Assembly: GCA_030016385.1 (NCBI GenBank)
Contig: JASEJN010000004.1
Span: forward strand, 1-64,000
Reading direction: 5' to 3'
DNA: 64,000 bases
From: Clostridiales bacterium
GTDB lineage: Bacteria; Bacillota; Clostridia; Clostridiales; Oxobacteraceae
The notes below the pieces were generated by a model. The model saw only the letters and a list, made by a program, of their open reading frames with translations, did not search any database and was not told where the DNA came from. Made by a program: the position numbers and the translations under genes. Each line of letters opens with the position of its first letter. Position 1 is the stretch's first letter. This document shows positions 10,801 through 18,535 of the stretch, in pieces.

Positions 10801-10825
10801 GTCGAGAAATCTCGGCTATTTTTTT
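10801..10825 (+). terminator. Hairpin with T run before the ORP-like operon
   Basis: GTCGAGA and TCTCGGC pair closely and are followed by a run of seven T. It would insulate the downstream promoter at 10848 from read-through. Confidence 0.6.
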
Positions 10826-10847
10826 GTGTAAAAAAGGGAAGAGGTTA

Positions 10848-10895
10848 TTGACATATGCCATAAAAGGGGTATAATAAGAATAGATGGCATATGCC
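10848..10895 (+). promoter_or_regulatory. Promoter with twin CATATGCC operators for the ORP-like operon
   Basis: TTGACA at 10848-10853 and TATAAT at 10870-10875, spaced 16 bp, form a near-consensus sigma-A promoter. CATATGCC occurs twice, at 10852-10859 overlapping the -35 box and at 10888-10895, where it completes the perfect palindrome GGCATATGCC just after the likely start site. This brackets the promoter as expected for repression or redox/metal control. The DUF134 protein of this operon is the obvious candidate binder, by inference. Confidence 0.8.
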
Positions 10896-10919
10896 GGAAA
10901 CTAAAAGGAGGTGAAAAAC

Positions 10920-11198
10920 ATGCCGAGAAGAGACGGAACCGGTCCAATGGGTGCGGGATCAATGACTGGAAGAGGATTAGGGCTTTGCACAGGTGCTAAT
11001 GCAGTTAAGTACGGAGCTGGTCTCGGAATGGGATTAGGTCTTGGACTTGCTTGCAGACGTGGTTTCGGTCGTGGCTTTGGTAGAGGATTTGCATTTAACC
11101 ATACCTCCTCAAAAACACAAAAAGAGCTGCTGAACGAACAGAAAACCATTTTGCAGGATCGACTCGAAGTTATTGATAAGCAATTGGAGAACCTATAA
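10920..11198 (+). CDS. DUF5320 glycine-rich protein
   Basis: A 92-residue protein starting MPRRDGTGPMGAGSMTGRG, the signature of DUF5320 proteins found beside NifX/MinD-type clusters in anaerobes. The middle is Gly/Arg-rich with few Cys, and the C-terminal 35 residues form a predicted coiled coil (KELLNEQKTILQDRLEVIDK). ATG at 10920 follows AAAAGGAGGTGAAAAAC; the GTG at 10911 is part of that ribosome binding site. First gene of the operon. Biochemical role unknown. Confidence 0.85.
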   Translation: MPRRDGTGPMGAGSMTGRGLGLCTGANAVKYGAGLGMGLGLGLACRRGFGRGFGRGFAFNHTSSKTQKELLNEQKTILQDRLEVIDKQLENL

Positions 11199-11203
11199 TG
11201 AGC

Positions 11204-11241
11204 ATCAGAAATAACCGGAGGACGCTCTGGTTATTTCTGAT
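11204..11241 (+). promoter_or_regulatory. Perfect 13-bp intercistronic hairpin
   Basis: ATCAGAAATAACC at 11204-11216 pairs perfectly with GGTTATTTCTGAT at 11229-11241 around a 12-base loop. No T run follows, so it is more likely an mRNA processing or stability element, or a partial attenuator, between DUF5320 and the regulator gene. Confidence 0.6.
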
Positions 11242-11261
11242 TAGAATGGAGGTGATGAATT

Positions 11262-11639
11262 ATGGCGAGACCGATGAAGTGGAGAAAAGTTTGCTGTTTG
11301 CCTGAAAGTAATAGATTTGGGCCTCTTGATTCACCTGCCGACGCAGAAAACCATGTAAATATGACTGTTGACGAATATGAAACCATAAGACTTATCGATT
11401 TGGAAGGCTTCACTCAAGAAGAGTGCGCCAAGCAAATGAATATTGCTCGTAGCACCGTTCAAGGCATTTATATCGAGGCCAGAAAAAAGCTGGCTGAATC
11501 TTTAGTAAATGGAAAGGTGCTTTTGATTGAGGGTGGCGAATACCGGCTTTGCGAAGGATTAGGGAATGGTTGTGGTCGTGGCTGTCATAGGCATAGGCGT
11601 GGAGGGCGCTTTACTGTTGATGAGGATAGAGGTGGTTGA
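11262..11639 (+). CDS. DUF134 family DNA-binding protein
   Basis: Predicted transcriptional regulator. It opens with [14 protein letters not shown], typical of DUF134, then a sigma-70 region-4-like helix-turn-helix ([20 protein letters not shown], about residues 47-68) and a basic recognition helix. The C-terminal tail is rich in Gly, Cys, His and Arg ([12 protein letters not shown]) and may bind metal. The ATG at 11262 follows GGAGGTGATGAATT. The stop overlaps the next start (TTGA), suggesting coupling. It probably controls its own operon through the CATATGCC sites; that link is inferred. Confidence 0.88.
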   Translation: MARPMKWRKVCCLPESNRFGPLDSPADAENHVNMTVDEYETIRLIDLEGFTQEECAKQMNIARSTVQGIYIEARKKLAESLVNGKVLLIEGGEYRLCEGLGNGCGRGCHRHRRGGRFTVDEDRGG

Positions 11640-12046
11640 TCATATATTCAGAAAAAGTAATCGAGCATTTTATGTGTCCGCAAAATGCCCATAGTATGCC
11701 CGATGCAGATGCTGAAGGAAGCTACGGTGATCCTTCCTGCGGAGATTATCTGACCGTTTATTTAAAGGTGAAAGATAACCGCATAGAAGAAATCAGCTAT
11801 CTTGTATTTGGTTGTTGTGCTTCAATTGCAACATCCAGTATGACATCGGTATTAGCAAAGGGTAAAACCTTAGAGGAAGCATTGAATATTACGGAAGAAG
11901 ATATTATCCAGGCTTTAGATGGACTTCCTGAAAATAAGGTTCATTGCTCAAATTTAGGTGTGAGTGCGCTACGCAGCGCAATTGAGAATTATTTAAACAA
12001 AAATAGAACGGAGGATTCTTATGAAAATAGCAATTCCAGTAGATGA
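11636..12046 (+). CDS. IscU/NifU N-terminal-like iron-sulfur scaffold
   Basis: Scaffold on which Fe-S clusters are assembled. The three ligand Cys of the IscU fold are visible: Cys35 in DPSCGD with the nearby Asp, Cys60/61 in [11 protein letters not shown], and His103-Cys104 in KVHCSNLG. Length of 136 aa is usual. The start is TTG at 11636, overlapping the stop of the regulator, with AGAGGTGG close upstream. The last 26 bases overlap the next gene. The tail after residue 122 ([12 protein letters not shown]) only reflects the overlap with the next start region. Confidence 0.9.
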   Translation: MIIYSEKVIEHFMCPQNAHSMPDADAEGSYGDPSCGDYLTVYLKVKDNRIEEISYLVFGCCASIATSSMTSVLAKGKTLEEALNITEEDIIQALDGLPENKVHCSNLGVSALRSAIENYLNKNRTEDSYENSNSSR

Positions 12047-12389
12047 GAAAACTTTGGAGTCGAATGTATGTGTATCCTTTGGACGTACTCCCTATTTTCT
12101 TATTTATGATGTAGAAACTAAGGAAAGTATATTTATTGACAACAGTGCGGCAACAAGCACAGGAGGTGCCGGGATTAAAGCTGCACAAATAATAGTAGAT
12201 AACAAAGCAAGTGCTTTACTCACTCCCCGCTTAGGTGCAAATGCTGCTGACGTGCTAAAACCCGCTGAAATCAAAATCTATAAAACGGCAACTACTTCAG
12301 CCAAAAATAATATTGATGCTTTTATCGATGGGAAATTACCTTTGTTGGATGAATTTCATGCCGGATTTCACGGGCACGGGGGCAATTAA
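12021..12389 (+). CDS. NifX/NifB-like (ORP-type) metal-cluster carrier
   Basis: Dinitrogenase iron-molybdenum cofactor biosynthesis fold (RNase H-like), 122 aa, with [27 protein letters not shown], and GGAGIKAAQ near 47-55. The C-terminal FHAGFHGHGGN is His-rich. Homologs include the orange protein of Desulfovibrio, which carries a Mo-Cu-S cluster; what this one carries is unknown. It overlaps the scaffold gene by 26 bases and has GGAGGATTCTT upstream of its ATG. Confidence 0.88.
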   Translation: MKIAIPVDEKTLESNVCVSFGRTPYFLIYDVETKESIFIDNSAATSTGGAGIKAAQIIVDNKASALLTPRLGANAADVLKPAEIKIYKTATTSAKNNIDAFIDGKLPLLDEFHAGFHGHGGN

Positions 12390-12390
12390 T

Positions 12391-13248
12391 ATGAGAATAG
12401 CTGTGCTAAGCGGCAAGGGCGGCACAGGAAAAACACTGGTATCGGTGAATTTAGCAGCGATAGCGAAAGCATCCACATATATAGACTGTGATGTAGAAGA
12501 GCCGAATGGACATCTGTTTTTTAAGCCTGAAGGAATTCAAGAAGAAGAAATATCAGTAAAGATTCCAGAAGTTGATCATGAGTTATGCAATGGATGTCGA
12601 AAGTGCGTTGATTTTTGCAACTTTAACGCCCTTGCCTATATTAAAAACAAACTGATTGTCTTTGACGATGTGTGCCACTCCTGCGGTGGCTGTATCTTGG
12701 TTTGTCCTGCAAGGGCACTATCAGAGAAAGCAAAGGTTATTGGCAAAATTAAAAAAGGTGTTTCTGGCGAAGTGGCGGTATGGACAGGAGTATTGAACAC
12801 CGGTGAAGCTACGGGTATTCCTATCATAAAAAAGCTACTTGAGGAAAGTTCGGAAGTAAATAAGCAGACATTTATCGACTGTCCACCAGGAAGCGCTTGT
12901 ATCGTGATGGAGAGCATCAAAGATGCGGACTATTGCATACTGGTGGCTGAGCCGACATTGTTTGGTGTTCATAACCTCAATATGGTATACGATCTGGTCA
13001 AGTTATTTAATAAGCCATTTGGGGTGCTTCTTAACAAATGTTTGGAAGGAGAAAATCCTGCTGAGAAGTTTTGCTTGGAAAAAAATATCAAGATTTTAGG
13101 CAGGATTCCATTTGACAATGAACTTGGAACCTTGAACTCAAATGCGGAAATCGCCGTTAATAAAAATGAGGAATACCGGGAATTGTTTTCTTCTCTGCTT
13201 AACAATGTGACAAAGGAGGTGCAGCATGAAACAACTACTAATCCTTAG
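12391..13248 (+). CDS. MinD/Mrp-type P-loop ATPase with two [4Fe-4S] motifs (first copy)
   Basis: Deviant Walker A GKGGTGKT at residues 9-16, then an inserted 2[4Fe-4S] ferredoxin domain near 65-110 with CNGCRKCVDFC and CHSCGGCILVCP, and Walker B-like FIDCPPGSAC near 168. This architecture matches the paired ATPases of the Desulfovibrio ORP complex. It is not the cell-division MinD, which is at 27087. I start it at ATG 12391, where similarity begins (MRIAVLSGKGG), not at the upstream in-frame 12313, giving 285 aa. It overlaps the second copy by 23 bases. Confidence 0.92.
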   Translation: MRIAVLSGKGGTGKTLVSVNLAAIAKASTYIDCDVEEPNGHLFFKPEGIQEEEISVKIPEVDHELCNGCRKCVDFCNFNALAYIKNKLIVFDDVCHSCGGCILVCPARALSEKAKVIGKIKKGVSGEVAVWTGVLNTGEATGIPIIKKLLEESSEVNKQTFIDCPPGSACIVMESIKDADYCILVAEPTLFGVHNLNMVYDLVKLFNKPFGVLLNKCLEGENPAEKFCLEKNIKILGRIPFDNELGTLNSNAEIAVNKNEEYRELFSSLLNNVTKEVQHETTTNP

Positions 13249-14101
13249 CGGTAAAGGCGGCACCGGAAAAACGACAATAGCAAGTGCGTTTATAAAGCTT
13301 GCTGATGCCAAAGCATATGCGGATTGTGATGTAGATGCGCCTAACCTGCACCTCATTACCGGATGGAGTGTTAAACCTGCAAAAAAAGATTATTATGGGC
13401 TACCAAAAGCAGTGATAGATCCGGAACTTTGCATTAAATGCGATCAGTGTAGGCAAAACTGCCGATTTGATGCTATTTCAATAGATGAAAAATACAAAGT
13501 GGATCATTTCGCATGTGAAGGCTGCGGCGTTTGTGAGTATGTTTGTCCTGTGGAAGCGATAACTATGAAACCGGCAGTGGCCGGGGAATTGATGCTGTAT
13601 TCTGATGGAGAAAAAGTTTTTTCAACAGCGCAACTAAAAATGGGCAGTGGTACCTCCGGAATGCTTGTAACTGAGGTGAAAAAGCAAATGAAGGCTGCGG
13701 CAGCCGATGCGGAACTTGCCATTATTGATGGATCTCCCGGAATAGGCTGTCCTGTCATCGCATCACTTAGTGGTGTGGATATGGTTTTGATAGTCGCAGA
13801 ACCTTCTATATCAGGTATCAGCGATATGGAGCGCATTATAAATACAGCAGCGAAATTCGGGACGAAGACAGCGGTATGTATCAACAAATATGATACCAGC
13901 ATTGAAAACACAGAAAAGATTGAACGGTTTTGTAAAAAACAAGGGCTGCCTTTTATCGGTAGGATACCTTTCGACTCCAATGCCGTGAAAGCGATTAATA
14001 ATGGTCAAACCGTTGTAGATATAGACTGCATATCGGGGACGGCGGTTAAAGAGGTTTATCACAAAACAATGAATCTACTCTTTGAAAAAGGTGGTGGCTA
14101 A
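13226..14101 (+). CDS. MinD/Mrp-type P-loop ATPase with two [4Fe-4S] motifs (second copy)
   Basis: Paralog of the preceding protein, 291 aa: GKGGTGKTT near 9-17, CIKCDQCRQNC and CEGCGVCEYVCP in the ferredoxin insert (about 72-112), and IIDGSPGIGCP as switch II. The two probably form a heterodimer that couples ATP hydrolysis to cluster insertion or transfer; this is by analogy with ORP3/ORP4. AAAGGAGGTGCAGC precedes the ATG. Its stop lies four bases before the next start. Confidence 0.92.
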   Translation: MKQLLILSGKGGTGKTTIASAFIKLADAKAYADCDVDAPNLHLITGWSVKPAKKDYYGLPKAVIDPELCIKCDQCRQNCRFDAISIDEKYKVDHFACEGCGVCEYVCPVEAITMKPAVAGELMLYSDGEKVFSTAQLKMGSGTSGMLVTEVKKQMKAAAADAELAIIDGSPGIGCPVIASLSGVDMVLIVAEPSISGISDMERIINTAAKFGTKTAVCINKYDTSIENTEKIERFCKKQGLPFIGRIPFDSNAVKAINNGQTVVDIDCISGTAVKEVYHKTMNLLFEKGGG

Positions 14102-14105
14102 AGTC

Positions 14106-14927
14106 ATGCTTATTAAAACGTTGGTTGAAAACACCTCGATATCAAAAGACTTTGGCAGCGAGCATGGCCTTAGCTTGTATGTAGAAACAAAAAAACACAA
14201 AATATTGTTTGATGTGGGCGCAAGCGATTTGTTTCTTCAAAATGCAAAAAAGCTTAATGTGAATATTGCTGATGTTGACTTTCTTGTGATTTCGCATGGA
14301 CACTATGACCACGGCGGAGGGCTAAAAACCTTTTTGAAAGAAAACACAAAAGCCGAGGTATTTCTACATCGTCTCGCTTTTGAAAAGCACTATGCTATTC
14401 GTCCAAATGATGAATTGGAATTTGTCGGTCTTGATGAAGATCTGAAGCAAAACAAACAAATTATCCTCACGTCAGACCGTTTCTTTATTAACAGTGGAAT
14501 CCAAGTATTCTCTAATATCGTCCAAAAAGAGCCACGCCCAAAATCAAACAGTGGTTTGCTCAAGGAATATAAGGGGCAAACGATAGCTGATATCTTTGCA
14601 CATGAACAAAACCTCGTGGTAGAGGAAGACGGGAAAACCCTATTAGTAACAGGCTGCGCTCATAATGGTATCATAAATATACTTGAGCATTTTCACACGC
14701 TAAAAGGCCGAATGCCGGGCTATGTGATAGGTGGATTTCATCTTTCCAGCCGCTCAGGCGGAAACGAGGACTCTGAAATGATAGATAGAATTGGTAAATA
14801 CCTGATGGGTACACAAGCAAAGTTTTACACCTGCCATTGCACAGGTATCGAGCCTTATAAAAGGCTGAAAGCTATTATGGGTGATAGCATCAATTATCTG
14901 TCAGCAGGCAGTGAAATTGTATTTTAA
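14106..14927 (+). CDS. Metallo-beta-lactamase-fold hydrolase of the ORP-like operon
   Basis: Metal-dependent hydrolase family protein, 273 aa, with the metal motif SHGHYDHGGG near 66-75, GCAHNGIINI near 185-195 and GGFHLSS later. This subgroup regularly sits beside MinD/ferredoxin ATPases in anaerobes; its substrate is unknown. The frame opens at 14082, but ATG 14106 has AAAAGGTGGTGG eight bases upstream and matches the family N-terminus (MLIKTLVENTS). Confidence 0.9.
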   Translation: MLIKTLVENTSISKDFGSEHGLSLYVETKKHKILFDVGASDLFLQNAKKLNVNIADVDFLVISHGHYDHGGGLKTFLKENTKAEVFLHRLAFEKHYAIRPNDELEFVGLDEDLKQNKQIILTSDRFFINSGIQVFSNIVQKEPRPKSNSGLLKEYKGQTIADIFAHEQNLVVEEDGKTLLVTGCAHNGIINILEHFHTLKGRMPGYVIGGFHLSSRSGGNEDSEMIDRIGKYLMGTQAKFYTCHCTGIEPYKRLKAIMGDSINYLSAGSEIVF

Positions 14928-14944
14928 ATAAAAGGAGCAAGATT

Positions 14945-15784
14945 ATGAGCGAAAATTGCAATCAAAGCTGTAGCAGTTGTTCGGAGGACTGCGCAGAACG
15001 AAAAGAACAAAAAACGGATTTCTCCGAGAAGCTGCATGAGATGAGCAGTGTAAAAAAGGTTATTGGTGTTGTCAGCGGCAAAGGTGGTGTCGGTAAATCA
15101 CTTGTTACCTCTATGCTTGCAGTTACCATGAACAGGATGAACTATCATACTGCGATTCTTGATGCGGATGTCACCGGGCCTTCTATCCCTAAGGCATTTG
15201 GTATCAGGGAGAAAGCCTCAGGCAGTGAATTCGGTCTATTCCCTGTTAAAACAAAGACTGGGATTGATATTATGTCTGTCAATTTGCTTTTAGAAAACGA
15301 CACTGATCCGGTTGTCTGGAGAGGGCCAATTATTGCTGGCACAGTAAAGCAGTTTTGGACAGATGTTATTTGGAGCGATGTAGATTTTATGTTTATTGAT
15401 ATGCCACCGGGCACCGGCGATGTTCCCCTTACGGTATTTCAGTCTATTGCTGTTGATGGGATTATTGTTGTGACCTCACCACAGGAGCTTGTATCCATGA
15501 TCGTATCAAAGGCTGTTAAAATGGCTGAGATGATGAATATCCCTATTATCGGTCTGGTGGAAAACATGTCCTACTTTAAATGCCCTGATAATGGAAAGGA
15601 CTATCAGATATTTGGCGAAAGTCATATTGAAGAAATTGCCGAAAAACATAATTTAAAGGTTCTTGCTAAGTTACCTATCGACCCAAAAATTTCGGCTGCA
15701 TGTGACAAGGGTATGATAGAGCTTTTCGATGGCAATTGGTTTGAGCCGGTTGCAAAAATCTTAGAAAAAATGGAGGAAAACTAA
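14945..15784 (+). CDS. Mrp/NBP35-type Fe-S carrier ATPase
   Basis: P-loop ATPase that carries Fe-S clusters. A Cys-rich N-terminus (CNQSCSSCSEDC, residues 5-16) recalls Nbp35. Walker A is SGKGGVGKS near 44-52, with DADVTGPSIPK and IDMPPGTGD. In the dimer-bridging site the usual MSYFxCPxC pattern reads MSYFKCPDN, so the second bridging Cys is absent. It is 279 aa, preceded by AAAAGGAGCAAGATT. In Desulfovibrio the equivalent Mrp is fused to a NifX-like domain; here that domain is the next separate gene, one base after the stop. Confidence 0.92.
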   Translation: MSENCNQSCSSCSEDCAERKEQKTDFSEKLHEMSSVKKVIGVVSGKGGVGKSLVTSMLAVTMNRMNYHTAILDADVTGPSIPKAFGIREKASGSEFGLFPVKTKTGIDIMSVNLLLENDTDPVVWRGPIIAGTVKQFWTDVIWSDVDFMFIDMPPGTGDVPLTVFQSIAVDGIIVVTSPQELVSMIVSKAVKMAEMMNIPIIGLVENMSYFKCPDNGKDYQIFGESHIEEIAEKHNLKVLAKLPIDPKISAACDKGMIELFDGNWFEPVAKILEKMEEN

Positions 15785-15785
15785 A

Positions 15786-16145
15786 ATGCTGAAAATTGCA
15801 GTAGCAAGCGAAAATGGAATGGTGACTGAGCACTTTGGACATTGCGAAGGTTTCATGATTTTTGATACTGAAAATAATCAAATCATCAAAAGCGAAACCG
15901 TTGCTAACCCCGGGCATAGGCCTGGATTCTTACCTAACTTTCTTGCTGATCGTGGTGTAAATGTCATCATCAGCGGTGGTATGGGCGGAGGCGCGGTTGA
16001 GATTTTTAATGAAAGGAACGTTGAAGTTGTTGTAGGAGCAAAAGGTGATGCTAAAGCAGCAGTAGAAGCGTACTTGCAGGGCTCCCTTAAATCTACTGGT
16101 TCCGTTTGTCATGAGCATCAGCATCATGATGAATGTGGGGAATAA
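15786..16145 (+). CDS. NifX/NifB-like protein with His/Cys tail
   Basis: 119 aa, second RNase H-like NifX family protein of the operon (MLKIAVASENGMVTEHFGHC, then FDTENNQII and ISGGMGGGAVEIF). The last dozen residues (CHEHQHHDECGE) contain four His and two Cys and should bind metal. Last gene of the operon; a terminator follows at 16196-16235. By position it is the likely cluster-bearing partner of the Mrp protein. Confidence 0.88.
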   Translation: MLKIAVASENGMVTEHFGHCEGFMIFDTENNQIIKSETVANPGHRPGFLPNFLADRGVNVIISGGMGGGAVEIFNERNVEVVVGAKGDAKAAVEAYLQGSLKSTGSVCHEHQHHDECGE

Positions 16146-16195
16146 GGTACTTCTTTGTTGAAAACTCCGATACATGCATAGCTTAAATAATAATT

Positions 16196-16235
16196 AACTC
16201 CTCACCACTAATTTCTAAAATCGTGATGAGGAGTT
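16196..16235 (+). terminator. Terminator of the ORP-like operon
   Basis: AACTCCTCA at 16196-16204 pairs with TGAGGAGTT at 16227-16235, followed by TCTATTTTAG. It stands 50 bases after the last operon gene. Confidence 0.7.
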
Positions 16236-16318
16236 TCTATTTTAGTTTTCTAATGCCAGAATCCCAGTTCCGTCTTTAAGGTGAACAGTTCATCATCATT
16301 GTCATAAACAGTAAAACA

Positions 16319-16356
16319 AAGACTGCACTAAAGGTTTTATCCTTCGGTGCAGTCTT
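16319..16356. terminator. Second hairpin terminator
   Basis: AAGACTGCAC at 16319-16328 and GTGCAGTCTT at 16347-16356 form a perfect 10-bp stem, followed by TTCTTTC. On the minus strand it is followed by TGTTTTAC, so direction is uncertain. Confidence 0.6.
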
Positions 16357-16535
16357 TTCTTTCAAGTCTCCGCTTGAAGAGAGTCGGTTAAAATTCACAT
16401 GTTTCGTAAATCCCTATGTGAACGCTTCTTTTGGCGCGTTTTTTTATTATTTTATTATAAAAGAAGGAATATGGGGAATCGTATAGAACTACATAGAAAA
16501 ATTTACTTATATAATTTTTATTGGAGTGAAATATC

Positions 16536-18245
16536 GTGGAAAAAGAAAGCAGAATAAATATTTACAACTACACAGTTGGAACAGCTTTCGTTATTTTACT
16601 GTTATCGATAACCATAAGCAGGGGATTTATTATATATGATAAAAAGCTTTTTTTATTTCTCATAATAATAGAAATAGTTATTGATAAATTCAATATACGT
16701 ACGCCTAAAGTGTGGATAAGCTTTGCTTCAATAATCGAGCTTGCAAGTTTCTTGCTGCTCGGAATAGTAAATAGTGCATGGATTCAACTGATTTTTATTT
16801 TTGTGACAGATTACCTGATGTATAAAAAACCGTTCAATACGGTATTCTTGAATGCAGGCATGACTTTATCCAAAATGTTCGCAGGATCGATTGCATACAA
16901 GCTGGTTTTTGAGTCGTTGGGAAGCATGAATGAAAGGTATTTCTCGGTTTCAATGTTTCTCCCCGCTTTATCGTTTACTGTCGCGGCATTTATATGCAAT
17001 TATATTTTTATATTCATTCAGTTTTATCTAATAAATAACAAACTCGACATGAGGGACGTATTTGACAGCATGAAGTGGGAAATAATCTCGCTGTTTTTCT
17101 CAATACCTGCCGCATCGGAATTTGCAGACATTTATAAATACAGCAGCTCACATAATTTATGGTTTTCGACACTTTTTATCCTTCCTATTGTGTTTGCGTG
17201 TTTTATATTTACGACCATGAAGAGCACGATTTTCGCAAATAAACAGCTTAAAGCGTTATCAAAGGTGGCTCTGACAATAAACAAGTTTCTTGATGTTGAA
17301 AAGACATATAACTCCGTGCTGGATGCCATAAATTCGCTTGTCAGCTTTAAAGGATGTTATATATTCGATATGAAGGATGAAGAAGGAGAAATGATACCTG
17401 TCGCATATAGAATGGACGATGATTTCTCCGACAAGGTTTACAGTTTTTCAGTTGAAGAAAGCATATTAGGGCAGATAGTCCATTCTTCAAAAGCGATTAT
17501 TATAAATGATTTATATATGAAGCCGGGTGACAAGGGTTACTGTGAATACTGCACAATATATAAATCCTGCATACTTGTACCTATGAGGAGGTTAAATAAA
17601 TGCATAGGCTGTATTATCATATTCAGTGATGAATACAGGGCCTTTGGAGACGAAATACTGGAATTTCTCATGATACTTTCTGATCAAGCCACGATCGCCA
17701 TTGAAAATGCGAAACTTTTCAGACTGTCTGAAGAAGAAGCTATAACCGATGGTTTAACATATTTATATAATCAGAGATTTTTTTATAGCTGCATCGAGAA
17801 AAAAATAAGGGAATGTGAAAAGAACTCGGATGCCATGAGCCTTATAATATTCGATATCGATTATTTCAAAAGGATAAATGATACCTATGGTCATTTAGTG
17901 GGTGACTTTGTTATTAGGGAAGTTGCGAGGCTAATCAAGAGCTCCGTAAGGAAAAATGATATAGTTTCAAGATATGGAGGAGAGGAGTTTACGGTGATAT
18001 TGCCAAGCAGTAAAAGCATGGATGCATATGCCATTGCTGAAAGGATCAGGAAAAGAGTGGAGGATCATATATTTAGATACAAGACCTTTAATATCAAGCT
18101 TACAATAAGCGGGGGAATATCCGAATATCCGAATCCTGCATCGAATGCCATGGAAATGGTAAGCTTTGCCGATAGGGCGATGTATTCAGGGGCGAAGGAA
18201 AAGGGAAGGAATAAAATAAAGATATATGATACCGGAATGTTGTAA
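16536..18245 (+). CDS. Membrane diguanylate cyclase with GAF domain
   Basis: Makes cyclic di-GMP from two GTP. Residues 1 to about 230 hold six or seven membrane helices. A GAF domain follows (about 245-390), with paired Cys (EYCTIYKSC) that could sense redox or metal. The GGDEF domain spans about 400-560: active site RYGGEEF near 484, preceded at five residues by the product-inhibition I-site RKND. GTG at 16536 follows TTGGAGTGAAATATC. Monocistronic. An HD-GYP phosphodiesterase for the same messenger is at 56355. Confidence 0.93.
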   Translation: MEKESRINIYNYTVGTAFVILLLSITISRGFIIYDKKLFLFLIIIEIVIDKFNIRTPKVWISFASIIELASFLLLGIVNSAWIQLIFIFVTDYLMYKKPFNTVFLNAGMTLSKMFAGSIAYKLVFESLGSMNERYFSVSMFLPALSFTVAAFICNYIFIFIQFYLINNKLDMRDVFDSMKWEIISLFFSIPAASEFADIYKYSSSHNLWFSTLFILPIVFACFIFTTMKSTIFANKQLKALSKVALTINKFLDVEKTYNSVLDAINSLVSFKGCYIFDMKDEEGEMIPVAYRMDDDFSDKVYSFSVEESILGQIVHSSKAIIINDLYMKPGDKGYCEYCTIYKSCILVPMRRLNKCIGCIIIFSDEYRAFGDEILEFLMILSDQATIAIENAKLFRLSEEEAITDGLTYLYNQRFFYSCIEKKIRECEKNSDAMSLIIFDIDYFKRINDTYGHLVGDFVIREVARLIKSSVRKNDIVSRYGGEEFTVILPSSKSMDAYAIAERIRKRVEDHIFRYKTFNIKLTISGGISEYPNPASNAMEMVSFADRAMYSGAKEKGRNKIKIYDTGML

Positions 18246-18430
18246 AGTTTTTTAATAAACATGTTGAGGATTTAATATAATATAATAGCCTCGTAAACTG
18301 TTACTTATGCAATAAGCAATGGGGGAGTGCATTATGGGATAATATTTGTTACTGTTATGGCATTTTAAAATAAAAAATATTCATAATTTGGTAGGAGAAT
18401 GATAACAATAAATTTCATATAGATTAAAGC

Positions 18431-18535
18431 TAAACCTATTCCAAGGTTTTGATACAGCAGCCCGGTAGGGGGTTATGGGTAGAATTCATCCCATGTGTTT
18501 TTGCTGTGTCTATGGCTGAAACAGAGGTGCTTAAA
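18431..18535 (+). promoter_or_regulatory. Structured leader upstream of the NlpC/P60 gene
   Basis: Three stems are visible: AAACCT/AGGTTT (18432-18449), an outer GATACAGCA/TGCTGTGTC (18451-18459 with 18502-18510), and an inner ATGGG/CCCAT (18475-18479 with 18490-18494). The segment between, with GCCCGGTAGGGGG, is much richer in G than its surroundings. NlpC/P60 genes often sit behind c-di-AMP riboswitches, but I do not find that consensus. The class is unassigned. Confidence 0.45.

Larger units (their letters stand above)
16146..16535. other. Intergenic stretch at the right edge of the foreign region
   Basis: Contains two terminators (listed separately), a further TTCACAT/ATGTGAA hairpin at about 16394-16422 followed by GGCGCG and T7, and an ATAGGGATTTA inverted copy at 16407-16417. 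No gene is seen. The boundary between acquired and native DNA probably falls here, because codon and base use change on the far side. Confidence 0.5.

Noticed and set aside
12391..14101. The two MinD-like genes as cell-division minD copies
   Set aside because: Both carry an inserted 2[4Fe-4S] ferredoxin domain and lack the membrane-binding tail; the true minD is at 27087 with minC and minE.
18290..18448. c-di-AMP (ydaO) or c-di-GMP riboswitch upstream of the NlpC/P60 gene
   Set aside because: None of the conserved core strings of those classes could be found; only an unassigned structured leader is reported.
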